Positions 16,467 to 25,033 of a DNA stretch of 34,144 nt are shown in pieces. The position numbers and the translations under genes are program-made. The notes under the pieces are model-generated. The model saw only the letters and a program-made list of their open reading frames with translations, was not told where the DNA came from and searched no databases. The DNA comes from Verrucomicrobiota bacterium (GTDB lineage Bacteria > Verrucomicrobiota > Verrucomicrobiia > Limisphaerales > AAA164-E04), in assembly GCA_027619545.1 (NCBI GenBank), contig JAQCFT010000010.1, positions 1-34,144 of the forward strand, read 5' to 3'. Each line of letters opens with the position of its first letter. Position 1 is the first letter of the stretch.

Positions 16467-17803
16467 TCATTACCAAAAAAGCACTGCCACGTCGCACGTT
16501 TTTGAGAACTGTTGGAGCCACCATGGCCCTGCCCATGCTTGACGCCATGATTCCTGCCGCCACGGCATCATCCAAACTTCCCGGTGCGCCAGCGAAACGC
16601 GTGGGGTTTGTGTTCATGCCGATGGGGTGTGATCAGTCCCGATGGTTCCCGCAAAACGAAGGAAAGCTTCAGGAGTTGTCGCCCATTCTGAGTTCATTGG
16701 AACCGGTCAAGAACGAACTGACTGTTCTTGGCAACATGGAACTGGCCAACGCTTATCCGGGATCACACGCCACTTCCAACTCATCCTTCCTAAGTGCCGC
16801 CAAAGCACGACACACAGAGGGGAATGACTACTATCTCGGAACGACCGTTGACCAGGTGGCAGCGAAACAACTCGGGCTTGAAACGCAGTTGCCTTCGCTT
16901 GAATTGTCGATGGATTTGATGCAAACGGTCGGTCAGTGTGACAATGGCTATGCCTGTGTATATCAGAACAACCTTTCATGGTCCACACCCACCACCCCGC
17001 TCCCTGCCGAGGCACATCCCCGCATCGTGTTTGAATCGTTGTTCGGGGAAGGTGGCAATGCTTTTGAGAGGCAGGCCGCCCTGCGTCATCGCGCTTCTCT
17101 GCTGGATGCATTCAATCAGGACATCGCTCGTTTGAAGCGTAAATTGGGCGCCGAAGACCGGGCTCGTGTGGATGTTTACCTGGACACCATCCGTGAGGTG
17201 GAACGGCGCATCCAACGTGCCGAGGCCAATGCCGAAGATAATCCATTGCCAGATTTGGACCGTCCGGTCGGTGTGCCGGCATCGTATGCTGATCATGCAC
17301 GACTGATGTTTGATTTGCAGGTATTGGCGTTTCAGGGGGACGTGACGCGTGTGATCACCTTTCAGCTTGCGCGTGAGACCAGTAACCGAACTTACCCGGA
17401 AATTGGGGTGCCAGATCCGCATCATCCACTTTCGCATCACGGAAACGATCCGGACAAGATTGAGAGGATGTCCCGGATCAATACTTTCCATGTTTCGCTC
17501 TTTGCCGAATATATTCAGAAATTGAAGGATACGCCTGAAGGTGAGGGTTCTTTACTGGACAACACCTTGTTACTATACGGCAGCGGAATAGGGAATCCAA
17601 ACATACACGATCACACCAACTTGCCGACATTGGTTGCGGGCGGTGCGGCGACGGGGCACAAGGGGGGACGATATCTGCGTTATGACAAACCGACTCCATT
17701 GGCCAATTTGCATTTGTCCTTGCTCGACAAAGTGGGTGTGCGATTGGATTCCTTTGCCGACAGCACCGGTAAATTGAAAGAACTGTTCCCGCTTTCCGTG
17801 TGA
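16463..17803 (+). CDS. DUF1552 domain protein with Tat signal
   Basis: A 446-residue protein whose ATG overlaps the upstream stop (ATGA). Twin-arginine signal: LPRRTFLRTVGATMALPMLD. Family landmarks: KRVGFVFMPMGCDQSRWFP after the signal, VDVYLDTIREVERRIQRAE centrally, ITFQLARETSNRTYPEIGV, HHPLSHHGNDPDK, and GSGIGNPNIHDHTNLPTLVA near the end. It is the paralogue of 7989-9299. Members probably act outside the cytoplasm with the adjacent cytochrome; the reaction is unknown. The next start codon overlaps its stop (TGATG). Confidence 0.88.
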   Translation: MIITKKALPRRTFLRTVGATMALPMLDAMIPAATASSKLPGAPAKRVGFVFMPMGCDQSRWFPQNEGKLQELSPILSSLEPVKNELTVLGNMELANAYPGSHATSNSSFLSAAKARHTEGNDYYLGTTVDQVAAKQLGLETQLPSLELSMDLMQTVGQCDNGYACVYQNNLSWSTPTTPLPAEAHPRIVFESLFGEGGNAFERQAALRHRASLLDAFNQDIARLKRKLGAEDRARVDVYLDTIREVERRIQRAEANAEDNPLPDLDRPVGVPASYADHARLMFDLQVLAFQGDVTRVITFQLARETSNRTYPEIGVPDPHHPLSHHGNDPDKIERMSRINTFHVSLFAEYIQKLKDTPEGEGSLLDNTLLLYGSGIGNPNIHDHTNLPTLVAGGAATGHKGGRYLRYDKPTPLANLHLSLLDKVGVRLDSFADSTGKLKELFPLSV

Positions 17804-19317
17804 TGAAACATCTCCTGCTAGCGATACTTTTGACCACCGGTGTTCTCCATGGAGCCAACACCCTGCTGGACGCTGTTCGGCAGGGGGATAATCAGCAGTT
17901 GACCACGCTCCTTTCCCGCAAAGTCAATGTGAATCTGGCCGAGGCGGACGGGATGACAGCACTTCATTATGCCGTTTTCAAAGACAACACCGAAGCTGCC
18001 CTGATGTTGCTGGGGGCCAAAGCGGATCCGGTGGTCAAAAACGCTTATGGCATCACGCCTCTCTGGTTGGCCTGTCAGAACGGTAATGCAAAACTGGTGC
18101 GCGCATTGCTGGAAGCCGGGGCGGATGCCGAAGATCAGCAAACCGGGGGGCAAACAGTTTTGATGACGGCTTCGCGTAGTGGAAGTTTGGATGCAGTAAA
18201 AGCTTTGGTCGGCAAGGGTGCCGATGTTGACGCCAGGGAAAGCCGCGTACAGACCGCCATCATGTGGGCCTCTGCCGAGGGACATGCCGATGTGGTGGCC
18301 TGGTTGATTGAGCAAGGGGCGGATTTCAGAACACCCCTTCGGGGCGGATTTACACCGTTGTTTTTTGCTATCCGTGAAGGACGATTTGATGTGCTCAAGG
18401 TGCTTCTTGCTGCTGGTGTTGATGTGAACGAGGCCATGAAACCGGAACGCCGGGCGGGTCGCGGACCACAAAGCGGGATGACCCCGTTGCTGATGGCAGT
18501 GGAGAACGGACATTTTGAGATGGCCATACATTTAGTGAAAGCGGGGGCCAATCCCAATGACTTGGGAGCCGGTTACGCGGCATTGCACGCGATATCCTGG
18601 GTGCGTAAACCTGACAGCGGTGAAGGAGTCAATGGCCAGCCGCCGCCCGACGGTTCCGGAAACCTGACTTCACTGGATTTCGTCCGACAGATCGTTGCGT
18701 TGGGGGCCGATTTAAACCTGCCTCTGGAAAGAGGAAGCGGTGGACGCGGCAAATTCAATCAGAAGGGTGCCACACCCTTTATGATGGCAGCCAAAACTGC
18801 CGATTTGGAATTGCTGCAGTTGCTGCATGAGTTGGGAGCTGATCCCAACATCAGAACCATCGACGAGGTCACTCCCATCATTGTGGCCGCCGGTCTTGGC
18901 ACCGAGGCGGCTGGTGAGGTGGCTGGAACCGAAGAAGAAGTCCTCGAAACTGTGGGCTGGTTGATTGATATAGGGCAGGACGTCAATGCCGTGGATGTGC
19001 ACGGAGAAACAGCCATGCATTCCGCCTCTTATAAGAACCTTCCCAAAGTCGTGGAGTATCTCGTTGAACGAGGCGCGGATTTGAACGTGTGGAATCAGAG
19101 AAATGAATATGGTTGGACTCCCTTGTTGATTGCTGAGGGATTTCGTCCGGGTAATTTTAAACCTTCATTCGAAACCATCGATGCCATCCACAAAGTCATG
19201 CTTGCTTCAGGCGTTACTCCTCCGCCATTAACTCCTGCAAACGGGGTGAATAACAGCGATTTCGGTCCCGCCAATCGGAAGTATGACGATAAGGATCTTT
19301 GGAAGGATAAGCAGTAA
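17803..19317 (+). CDS. Exported ankyrin-repeat protein
   Basis: A 504-residue protein; the ATG at 17803 overlaps the DUF1552 stop by one base (a GTG at 17800 is an alternative first codon). The signal peptide is MKHLLLAILLTTGVLHGAN. The rest is about ten ankyrin repeats, for example DGMTALHYAVFKDNTEAALM, GITPLWLACQNGNAKLVRAL and VQTAIMWASAEGHADVVAWL. Two repeats are interrupted by proline/glycine-rich insertions (~265-285 and ~365-385). Ankyrin repeats are protein-binding scaffolds; the signal peptide places this one in the periplasm or at the surface. Tight coupling to a cytochrome and DUF1552 suggests it binds or assembles that complex, which is an inference. Confidence 0.88.
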   Translation: MKHLLLAILLTTGVLHGANTLLDAVRQGDNQQLTTLLSRKVNVNLAEADGMTALHYAVFKDNTEAALMLLGAKADPVVKNAYGITPLWLACQNGNAKLVRALLEAGADAEDQQTGGQTVLMTASRSGSLDAVKALVGKGADVDARESRVQTAIMWASAEGHADVVAWLIEQGADFRTPLRGGFTPLFFAIREGRFDVLKVLLAAGVDVNEAMKPERRAGRGPQSGMTPLLMAVENGHFEMAIHLVKAGANPNDLGAGYAALHAISWVRKPDSGEGVNGQPPPDGSGNLTSLDFVRQIVALGADLNLPLERGSGGRGKFNQKGATPFMMAAKTADLELLQLLHELGADPNIRTIDEVTPIIVAAGLGTEAAGEVAGTEEEVLETVGWLIDIGQDVNAVDVHGETAMHSASYKNLPKVVEYLVERGADLNVWNQRNEYGWTPLLIAEGFRPGNFKPSFETIDAIHKVMLASGVTPPPLTPANGVNNSDFGPANRKYDDKDLWKDKQ

Positions 19318-19417
19318 TTGAATGGTGAATTTCCAACCTTTCTTCACACATTATTCCATTCTATTCGATGATTCCTGTCGCGTAAGAAGGTTTGATGCAT
19401 CTGGAGTCACCAGAGCA

Positions 19418-19433
19418 GAATCATTCATGATTC
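19418..19433. repeat. Short palindrome at the convergent gene ends
   Basis: GAATCAT (19418-19424) and ATGATTC (19427-19433) are perfect inverted copies separated by 2 nt, overlapping the stop of the minus-strand gene. It sits in the 114-bp gap between convergent genes, so it may help end transcription, but no T-run follows. Confidence 0.3.
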
Positions 19434-21183
19434 ACCTTTCACTATTTAAATTCAAAAGGTAGATCATGCCTTCATAGCCCACCACGTAGATGTTTCCTGC
19501 CCGATCTTTGCCGAAAGATGCAATGCCCTGGGGAGAGATGGCAATTTGCTTCACACTTTCAAGTTCGCGATCGGTTTGCCGGATGGCCCAGATGCGGCGG
19601 GATGTGTAGTCGCCACAGATATACATTCCGTAATAGGAGGATTGTTTGTCCCCTCGATAAACATAACCGCCGGTGATGGAATTGCCATACTTGCGCTGAT
19701 ATGCAAAGACTGGTGAAATGTAGGTTTCTTCGTCTCGGCGATATTGATCTGAGAACGTATCATATCCTTCCATCACGTTCCATCCGTGATTTTCGCCCGG
19801 TCGCACAATGGCCACTTCCTCCACTTTGTCTTGGCCGACATCACCCACCCACAGGTCTCCTGTCACAGAGTCGAAACTGAATCGCCACGGTTCACGAAAA
19901 CCGATTGCCCAGATCTCCGGGAGGACGTTTTTCCGGTTCAGATACGGATTGTCCGGGGGAATCGTGTAGGGAAGGTCGCCCGTCCGACTGTCGACATCGA
20001 TTCTCATGATCTTGCCGAGGCGTGTGCCGGGATCCTGGCCGTGACCCAGCGGGTCACGTTGAGGACCGGTGTCACCCATGCCGATGTAAAGGTAACCGTC
20101 CGGTCCGAATTGAATGCATCCTCCCGTGTGATTCTGTGTGGAACTTCCCATTTGGATCAATCGACGCGAAGGATTACCAGAATCCGATTTGAAATCAGGT
20201 GCAGCCTCCTTTTCCACCACAATCGTGACGATGTTGTCCGCTTCGTATACCTGGTGCTTCAGATAATACTTTCGGTTCTCGCTAAAGTTTGGGTGAAAGG
20301 TCAGTCCCAATAATCCATTGGGACCGCGTTCATTGAAAAGCTCATCGGAAAAATCTGCGAACAAGATTTTAGAATCGCCTTCCTTTTTCTTTTCAAGCAG
20401 CCACAATTCACCTGATTGGCTTGCAACCAAAAAATGATTTTTCATCCCGGGCATCTCTTCAAACCAGGTCAAGCCAAAGCGAACATCGCCGGGGTTTTTT
20501 ATCATGGCATGGGCAAACTTTAGATCCTCACTGATGAATGGCTCGAGTGTCACCGGGTTCGGAAGGACAGGGATTTCGTTGGGCATGCCATTTCGAGTCA
20601 ATTGATTATCTTCAGTGATTTTCAATGTCGTCAGATAGGTGATCAAATCGCTGAACTCATCGAGTGTCAGTCCTGTGTGAAGCCCTTCGGGCATGAGGCT
20701 GATATTGCTGGTGTGTCGACGGGTGATTTCCGAATGGCGGAATGTTAGACTTTTTCCGTAAGCTCGTAGCAATGTTGTCGTGTCTGCGGACATGTCTTTC
20801 AAGGTTCCAGTGTGTTCTACACCGTTTCGGGTTGTCAGGGTGACACTGGCAAACCCGATTGCGATGAACGCTGAAGGTTCCAGAACTGCGTGAATGATGT
20901 CACCTTTGGAATAGGTGTTCCCAATATCCATCAGGTCTGGCCCTGCTAGCATCCCGGTTCCATCAATCGTATGGCATTGTGAACAAGCAAGTCGTTCTTT
21001 GGAGTGGAAAAGGATCTTCCCTTTCTCTGCGCTTCCGTTTAGTTCAAGTGCATGTGCTTCGTAGTCATCTTTGGTGACCCGAGCGGGTGCTTCCATGGCG
21101 TCTCCATGACAGATCGGTAAGGAGGCGATCAAGAGCTTTGCCAGTATCAGTGAACAAAATGGAGGTCGATGGGTGCCATTCAT
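19432..21183 (-). CDS. Haem-domain / glucose-sorbosone-dehydrogenase-like (GSDH) exported fusion protein
   Basis: A 583-residue protein with a signal peptide (~10-27). The N-terminal part (~45-195) is a cytochrome-c-like haem-binding domain of the type common in this phylum: ACSQCH with Cys67, Cys70 and His71, GPDLMDIGNTYSKGDIIHAV, then LMPEGLHTGLTLDEFSDLI supplying a likely Met ligand. The remainder is a GSDH propeller (PF07995): NGLLGLTFHPNFSENRKYYL, SSTQNHTGGCIQFGPDGYLY, GMGDTGPQRDPLGHGQDPGT, GFREPWRFSFD, DVGQDKVEEV. Related soluble dehydrogenases use PQQ and oxidise sugars; here the fused haem domain could accept the electrons. Haem-first order is opposite to many fusions. The substrate cannot be read from sequence. 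Confidence 0.85.
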   Translation of the reverse strand: MNGTHRPPFCSLILAKLLIASLPICHGDAMEAPARVTKDDYEAHALELNGSAEKGKILFHSKERLACSQCHTIDGTGMLAGPDLMDIGNTYSKGDIIHAVLEPSAFIAIGFASVTLTTRNGVEHTGTLKDMSADTTTLLRAYGKSLTFRHSEITRRHTSNISLMPEGLHTGLTLDEFSDLITYLTTLKITEDNQLTRNGMPNEIPVLPNPVTLEPFISEDLKFAHAMIKNPGDVRFGLTWFEEMPGMKNHFLVASQSGELWLLEKKKEGDSKILFADFSDELFNERGPNGLLGLTFHPNFSENRKYYLKHQVYEADNIVTIVVEKEAAPDFKSDSGNPSRRLIQMGSSTQNHTGGCIQFGPDGYLYIGMGDTGPQRDPLGHGQDPGTRLGKIMRIDVDSRTGDLPYTIPPDNPYLNRKNVLPEIWAIGFREPWRFSFDSVTGDLWVGDVGQDKVEEVAIVRPGENHGWNVMEGYDTFSDQYRRDEETYISPVFAYQRKYGNSITGGYVYRGDKQSSYYGMYICGDYTSRRIWAIRQTDRELESVKQIAISPQGIASFGKDRAGNIYVVGYEGMIYLLNLNSER

Positions 21184-21269
21184 AAGAAAACAATCCGTTT
21201 TGGTTTCACTCCAGCTTGTGAACGGAAGATGCTGACGTCAATGATGATTCGACCACTCGCCGTAAGGAT

Positions 21270-21745
21270 TCAAGGTTCTGTGGTGCCGACTGTGAGTCTG
21301 TAGAATGCCGACAATTCGAGTCGAATCGGTTTCATGAAAATTTTCTCGATGACGTCTTCTACCTGGGTTTCCAATTCATATTCAATGGGTTTGCCCAATC
21401 TGAATTCTCCATTCCGATCCTGCCAGAGTTCGGCGACCCAAGTCACCAGGATATCAGATTTTTCCAATCCAAAGTAAAATTCGCTTCGATCAATACGTCG
21501 TTTGAATCTCAATGTCAGTTTCCCATCCTTGACTTCCACCCTCAGCGGGGAGGCAGCTTTACGGATCGGTGGGGTCAGTGTTCTGGGCAAATTCCATCAA
21601 GTTGGGAATGCCGTCTTCATCAAAATTGGCATCTTCCGCCACCTTGTCCCAGTTGAATGGGCGAGCGCTGTCGTGACTGTGATGGTCATACAAATTCAGG
21701 AGAGGCCCCGGGGTATGCCTTTGAGCAGATGACAAAGCAGTGTGG
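21270..21745 (-). pseudogene. Frameshifted C-terminal remnant of a large repeat-bearing surface protein
   Basis: Two minus-strand frames together give a typical Verrucomicrobia-style C-terminus. From about 21745 one frame reads DHHSHDSARPFNWDKVAEDA, then NFDEDGIPNLMEFAQNTDPT, a calcium-binding thrombospondin-type-3/dockerin-like loop, and stops at DP-TAA. The shifted frame continues (21590-21270) as ASPLRVEVKDGKLTLRFKRR and ILVTWVAELW, the beta-rich tail that normally follows that loop. No start codon or signal precedes the first part, and it butts against the redoxin stop. It therefore reads as the decayed end of a much larger gene. If only the second frame is expressed it would be a 106-residue TTG-start protein, which seems unlikely. 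Confidence 0.6.
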
Positions 21746-21748
21746 TTG

Positions 21749-22615
21749 TTAGGGGATTTTTTCCAATTGCTCGATCAGTGTTTCCGGGCGGACGCGCACA
21801 CGCCAATTTTCGGGCAGAACCCTCCATGCGATGTTTCCTTCGCGATCCAGCACGAAGGTGGCTGGCCTGGCGATGTCCTGATCGCCCATTGGATGGGCGC
21901 TGACATGCTTCAGTCCGAAGGCCTCGATCGCTTTACCATTCAAATCGGAGAGTAATTGGAATCCAAACCGCTGTTTGGTGGCCAGTTTTCGATTGTCCTC
22001 CACGGAATCGACACTGATGGCTAACACTTCGGCGTCCAAGGCTCTGATATCTTCAATGCGTGACTGCAAACCTTGCAGTTCTGATACACAGAATGGTCAC
22101 CAATAGCCCCGATAAAACGTAATGATCAATTTCTTTCCATTGAAGTCCGACGGACTGACCGGATTGCCTTTCTGATCGTTCAAAGTAAATTCGGGGACGA
22201 CATTCAGGCTTTCAGTGATCTCGGTGGGGGCTGGGACTTGATACGAAATGTGAACGATGTAACCGCTGAAAAGACTGGACAGGAACAGAGAGAATGCCAG
22301 GGAAACGGTCCCCAATATCTTACCTCGGTAAATGTTCGATTTGAAAAAGGCGCGCCACGTTCCCAGGCATGACACGCATGTGCCTATCAACACCAGTGGG
22401 AGATTGATAACAGGTGTGTCACGCAGGTCCGGGTAACGAACAAAAAAAGTAAAATAGCTGACCGCACCCACAAAAACAATCAACGGCCCAAGCCAGATGG
22501 CATGGTTGCGCTTTTGTGCGGGCATCGGCTGATCGGCGGCTTTCACTATGGAGTCATCAGCACTCATGGCGCCTATGTTTGTCACGCTTTGACGAAAAAA
22601 CAATGTCCAATTCAT
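21749..22615 (-). CDS. Membrane-anchored redoxin (AhpC/TSA-like) with an in-frame UGA at the active-site Cys: probable selenoprotein
   Basis: One continuous reading frame of 288 codons broken only by TGA at 22097-22099. Residues before it: a cytoplasmic start, three hydrophobic segments (~40-60, ~68-90, ~100-120), then a thioredoxin-fold beginning (PEFTLNDQKGNPVSPSDFNG, KKLIITFYRGYW). The TGA is codon 173, followed by PFCVSELQGLQSRIEDIRAL, LAISVDSVEDNRKLA, HVSAHPMGDQDIARPATFVL and EQLEKIP. Peroxiredoxin/redoxin relatives read FYRGxWCPFC at this point, so the TGA replaces the peroxidatic cysteine, giving UxxC. A SECIS-like hairpin follows. Everything downstream remains coherent, against simple decay. 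ATG 22615 is the longest start; ATG 22567 (MSADDSIVKA) is equally plausible. Substrate is probably a peroxide or disulfide at the outer face of the membrane. The alternative is a nonsense mutation. Confidence 0.75.
22059..22090 (-). promoter_or_regulatory. Candidate bacterial SECIS element
   Basis: In the mRNA the bases after the UGA include a perfect 7-bp stem, ACTGCAA paired with TTGCAGT (genomic 22079-22073 and 22069-22063), closed by a GGU loop at 22072-22070. The first loop G is 25 nt after the UGA. Bacterial SECIS elements are stem-loops just downstream of the Sec codon, with a conserved apical G (often GGU-like) about 16-37 nt away. A lower stem UGUG (22090-22087) with CACG (22062-22059) can extend it across an internal loop. 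Confidence 0.65.
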
Positions 22616-22670
22616 CCGTCAACCATATCGCTTTTTGATGAACATGTGCCGTCCTGAACATGTTGCTTCG

Positions 22671-24875
22671 TTAAACCGAGTCAAAACGTGCGGCCAGGCT
22701 CAGGCGGTGTTTGAGTCCTGAGTGCCGGTGGGCGTTTTTGGCATTGCGTACGGCCATGGCGAGAGCCTTTTTTTGACCGATGAGCAGGACGAGCTTTTTG
22801 CCACGGGTGACTCCGGTGTAGATGAGATTGCGTTGAAGCAGCATGTATTGCTGAGTTGCAACAGGGATAATGACGATCGGGAATTCCGAGCCCTGCGATT
22901 TGTGGATGGTGATGGCATATGCCAGTGAAAGTTCGTCCAGTTCACCGAAATCATAGACGATCTGTCTGTGGTCGAACTGGACTGTGACTTCCTTTTCCAT
23001 CCCATCGATTTTCAGGATGTGTCCGATGTCACCGTTGTAGACTTCCTTATCGTAGTTGTTCTCGGTTTGGATGACCTTGTCCTTCACTCGGAATTGCCAG
23101 CCGAATTTTTCGACATAGGCGTCTCCTTGTTTCATCGGGTTCAAGGTGTTTTGCAAGGTTAGATTGAGATCGCGTACACCCAGGCTGCCTCGATTCATCG
23201 GGCAAAGCACCTGAATGTCCCGGATGGGGTCCACTTTGAATTTGGCCGGAATGCGGTCCCGAATCATCTGCACCAGTGTGGATGCTATTTTCTCCGGTTC
23301 TTCACGTTCGATGAAAAAGAAGTCATTTGACGGTTCATCTTCTTCCGTGAGGGGGAGTTGGCCGTGATTGATCCGGTGTGCGTTGGTGATGATGTGGCTT
23401 CCGGATGCCTGTCGGAAGATTTCCTTCAGGCGAACCACGTGGGTGAGCCCGCAGTCAATCAGGTTTTTGAGCACGGAACCAGGCCCAACAGATGGAAGCT
23501 GATCCACGTCGCCTACGAGGAGCAGATGCGCCTCCCGGGGCAGGGCTCTGAGGAGGTGATGCATCAAAGGGATGTCCACCATGGAGCATTCGTCGACAAC
23601 CAGAAGTTGTGTCTCCAGCGGTGATTGTTCGTTGTGTTTAAATCTTCCGGTGCGTGGATTGACCTCCAATAACCGATGGATGGTTTTTGACGGGAAACCG
23701 GTGGACTCGGACATGCGTTTGGCGGCTCGCCCTGTCGGTGCGCAAAGCAAGAAGGAGACCTGTTTGGCATGCAGGATTTTCAGGATGGATCGAATGATCG
23801 TTGTTTTACCGACACCCGGCCCACCTGTAATAATGATCAGACGATGTTCCAGTGCATTCCGAATTGCCAGCATTTGAGAGGCGGCCAATTGGATTTGAGA
23901 TCGTTCCTGAATCCATTCAATGGCCTTGTCGATGTCGATCGGTGGATAGTGTGCTCTTTGTGCAGCGATGGAACCGATGCGTTGGGCGATGGTTTCTTCG
24001 GCTTGCTTGAGAGCGGGAAGAAATATCAGATCGGTTTCATCAATGCATTCCTTTTCAACATCCCGGGCATTCAAGGATTGTTGCAGGCCATGTCGGACGA
24101 TGTCTTCGCTCACTTGCAGCAGTTCGGTGCTGTGCAGGACCAGCATGTCTTCCGGTAGCGCGCAATGTCCGTTGGAAGTGGCCTCGATCAGGACATGGTT
24201 CAATCCGGCCTGTGCGCGGTGCATGGAGTCTTCAGGGATGCCCAGTTTGCGGGCGATTTGATCGGCGCTTTTGAATCCGATGCCTCGAATGTCTTTTGCC
24301 AGGATGTAAGGATTGGCCTGGATTTTTTCGATCGCTTCCTCGCCGTAGGTTTTGTAGATGCGAACCGCGCGACTGGTGCTGACGCCGTTTGAGTGGAGGA
24401 AAACCATGATTTCCCGAACCATCTTCTGCTCTTGCCAAGCGTCTTTGATCTTTCGACGCCGACCCGGACCGATGCCGTCGATTGTTTCCAGTTTAGCGGA
24501 GGCGGTGTCGATGATGTCGAAGATCGTGTCGCCAAATTTGGCTACCATTTTTTTGGCGTAAACCGGGCCGATCCCTTTGATCATCCCGCTGGCGAGGTAC
24601 TTCTCGATTCCCTCAATGTTGGTCGGCGGTGTGCAGACCAGGTTGTCCGCTTTGAATTGAAGGCCATGATCACGATCGCGTGTCCAAACTCCTTCGGCTT
24701 TGACCCATTCACCCGCATTAGCTGAAACCGATTTACCGACCAGGCTAAGCAGGTCACGACGGCCTTTGACTTTGATGCGTAGCACGACGAATCCGGATTC
24801 CTCATTGAAGTAGGTGACACGTTCAATGAGGCCGGAAAGACTTTCCTTTTTCTGACTGGAACGGCCTTGGGTCAT
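22671..24875 (-). CDS. recD2: RecD2-type ATP-dependent DNA helicase
   Basis: A 734-residue superfamily 1B helicase. The N-terminal OB-like domain (~10-85) and tandem helix-hairpin-helix stretch (MIKGIGPVYAKKMVAKFG, IDGIGPGRRRKIKDAW) are features of RecD2 rather than RecBCD RecD. The motor motifs are in order: Walker A GGPGVGKTTIIRSIL (~350), Walker B VDECSMVD, LLVGDVDQLPSVGPGSVL (motif III), a UvrD_C_2 region with SLAYAITIHKSQGSEFPIVI (motif V) and LIYTGVTRGKKLVLLIG (motif VI). Length matches the family (~730-750). RecD2 is a 5'-3' helicase working in DNA repair and fork processing in the cytoplasm. It is a housekeeping gene among accessory exported genes, with the redoxin gene following about 55 nt downstream on the same strand. 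Confidence 0.93.
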   Translation of the reverse strand: MTQGRSSQKKESLSGLIERVTYFNEESGFVVLRIKVKGRRDLLSLVGKSVSANAGEWVKAEGVWTRDRDHGLQFKADNLVCTPPTNIEGIEKYLASGMIKGIGPVYAKKMVAKFGDTIFDIIDTASAKLETIDGIGPGRRRKIKDAWQEQKMVREIMVFLHSNGVSTSRAVRIYKTYGEEAIEKIQANPYILAKDIRGIGFKSADQIARKLGIPEDSMHRAQAGLNHVLIEATSNGHCALPEDMLVLHSTELLQVSEDIVRHGLQQSLNARDVEKECIDETDLIFLPALKQAEETIAQRIGSIAAQRAHYPPIDIDKAIEWIQERSQIQLAASQMLAIRNALEHRLIIITGGPGVGKTTIIRSILKILHAKQVSFLLCAPTGRAAKRMSESTGFPSKTIHRLLEVNPRTGRFKHNEQSPLETQLLVVDECSMVDIPLMHHLLRALPREAHLLLVGDVDQLPSVGPGSVLKNLIDCGLTHVVRLKEIFRQASGSHIITNAHRINHGQLPLTEEDEPSNDFFFIEREEPEKIASTLVQMIRDRIPAKFKVDPIRDIQVLCPMNRGSLGVRDLNLTLQNTLNPMKQGDAYVEKFGWQFRVKDKVIQTENNYDKEVYNGDIGHILKIDGMEKEVTVQFDHRQIVYDFGELDELSLAYAITIHKSQGSEFPIVIIPVATQQYMLLQRNLIYTGVTRGKKLVLLIGQKKALAMAVRNAKNAHRHSGLKHRLSLAARFDSV

Positions 24876-24993
24876 GCGGACTCATGATCGTCGCAGGTTT
24901 GTGGCTCGATCAAGCAGGAAAATTTGAGAGTTGTTGTGTCTCGAAGTTGTTGATTTTTATGTGAGAAATGAATGGCCTGACGTTTCCCTGATG

Positions 24994-25033
24994 TATCCAG
25001 AGCGGCGCCGTAATCACCGCAGTCCAGGGCGCG
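24994..25033 (-). repeat. REP-like palindromic unit, copy 1
   Basis: Read on the minus strand it is CGCCCTGGACTGCGGTG then a variable centre and CGCCGCTCTGGATAC. It matches the unit at 33605-33645 in both flanks. The GCGGTG and CGCCGC arms can pair imperfectly into a hairpin. Confidence 0.6.

Noticed and set aside
19786-20313. A 175-codon plus-strand ORF inside the GSDH gene
   Set aside because: It is antisense to a well-supported gene and has no domain of its own.
21749-22069. The downstream redoxin half as an independent 106-residue protein
   Set aside because: It would start with TTG inside the thioredoxin fold, after the active site, and lack a functional centre.
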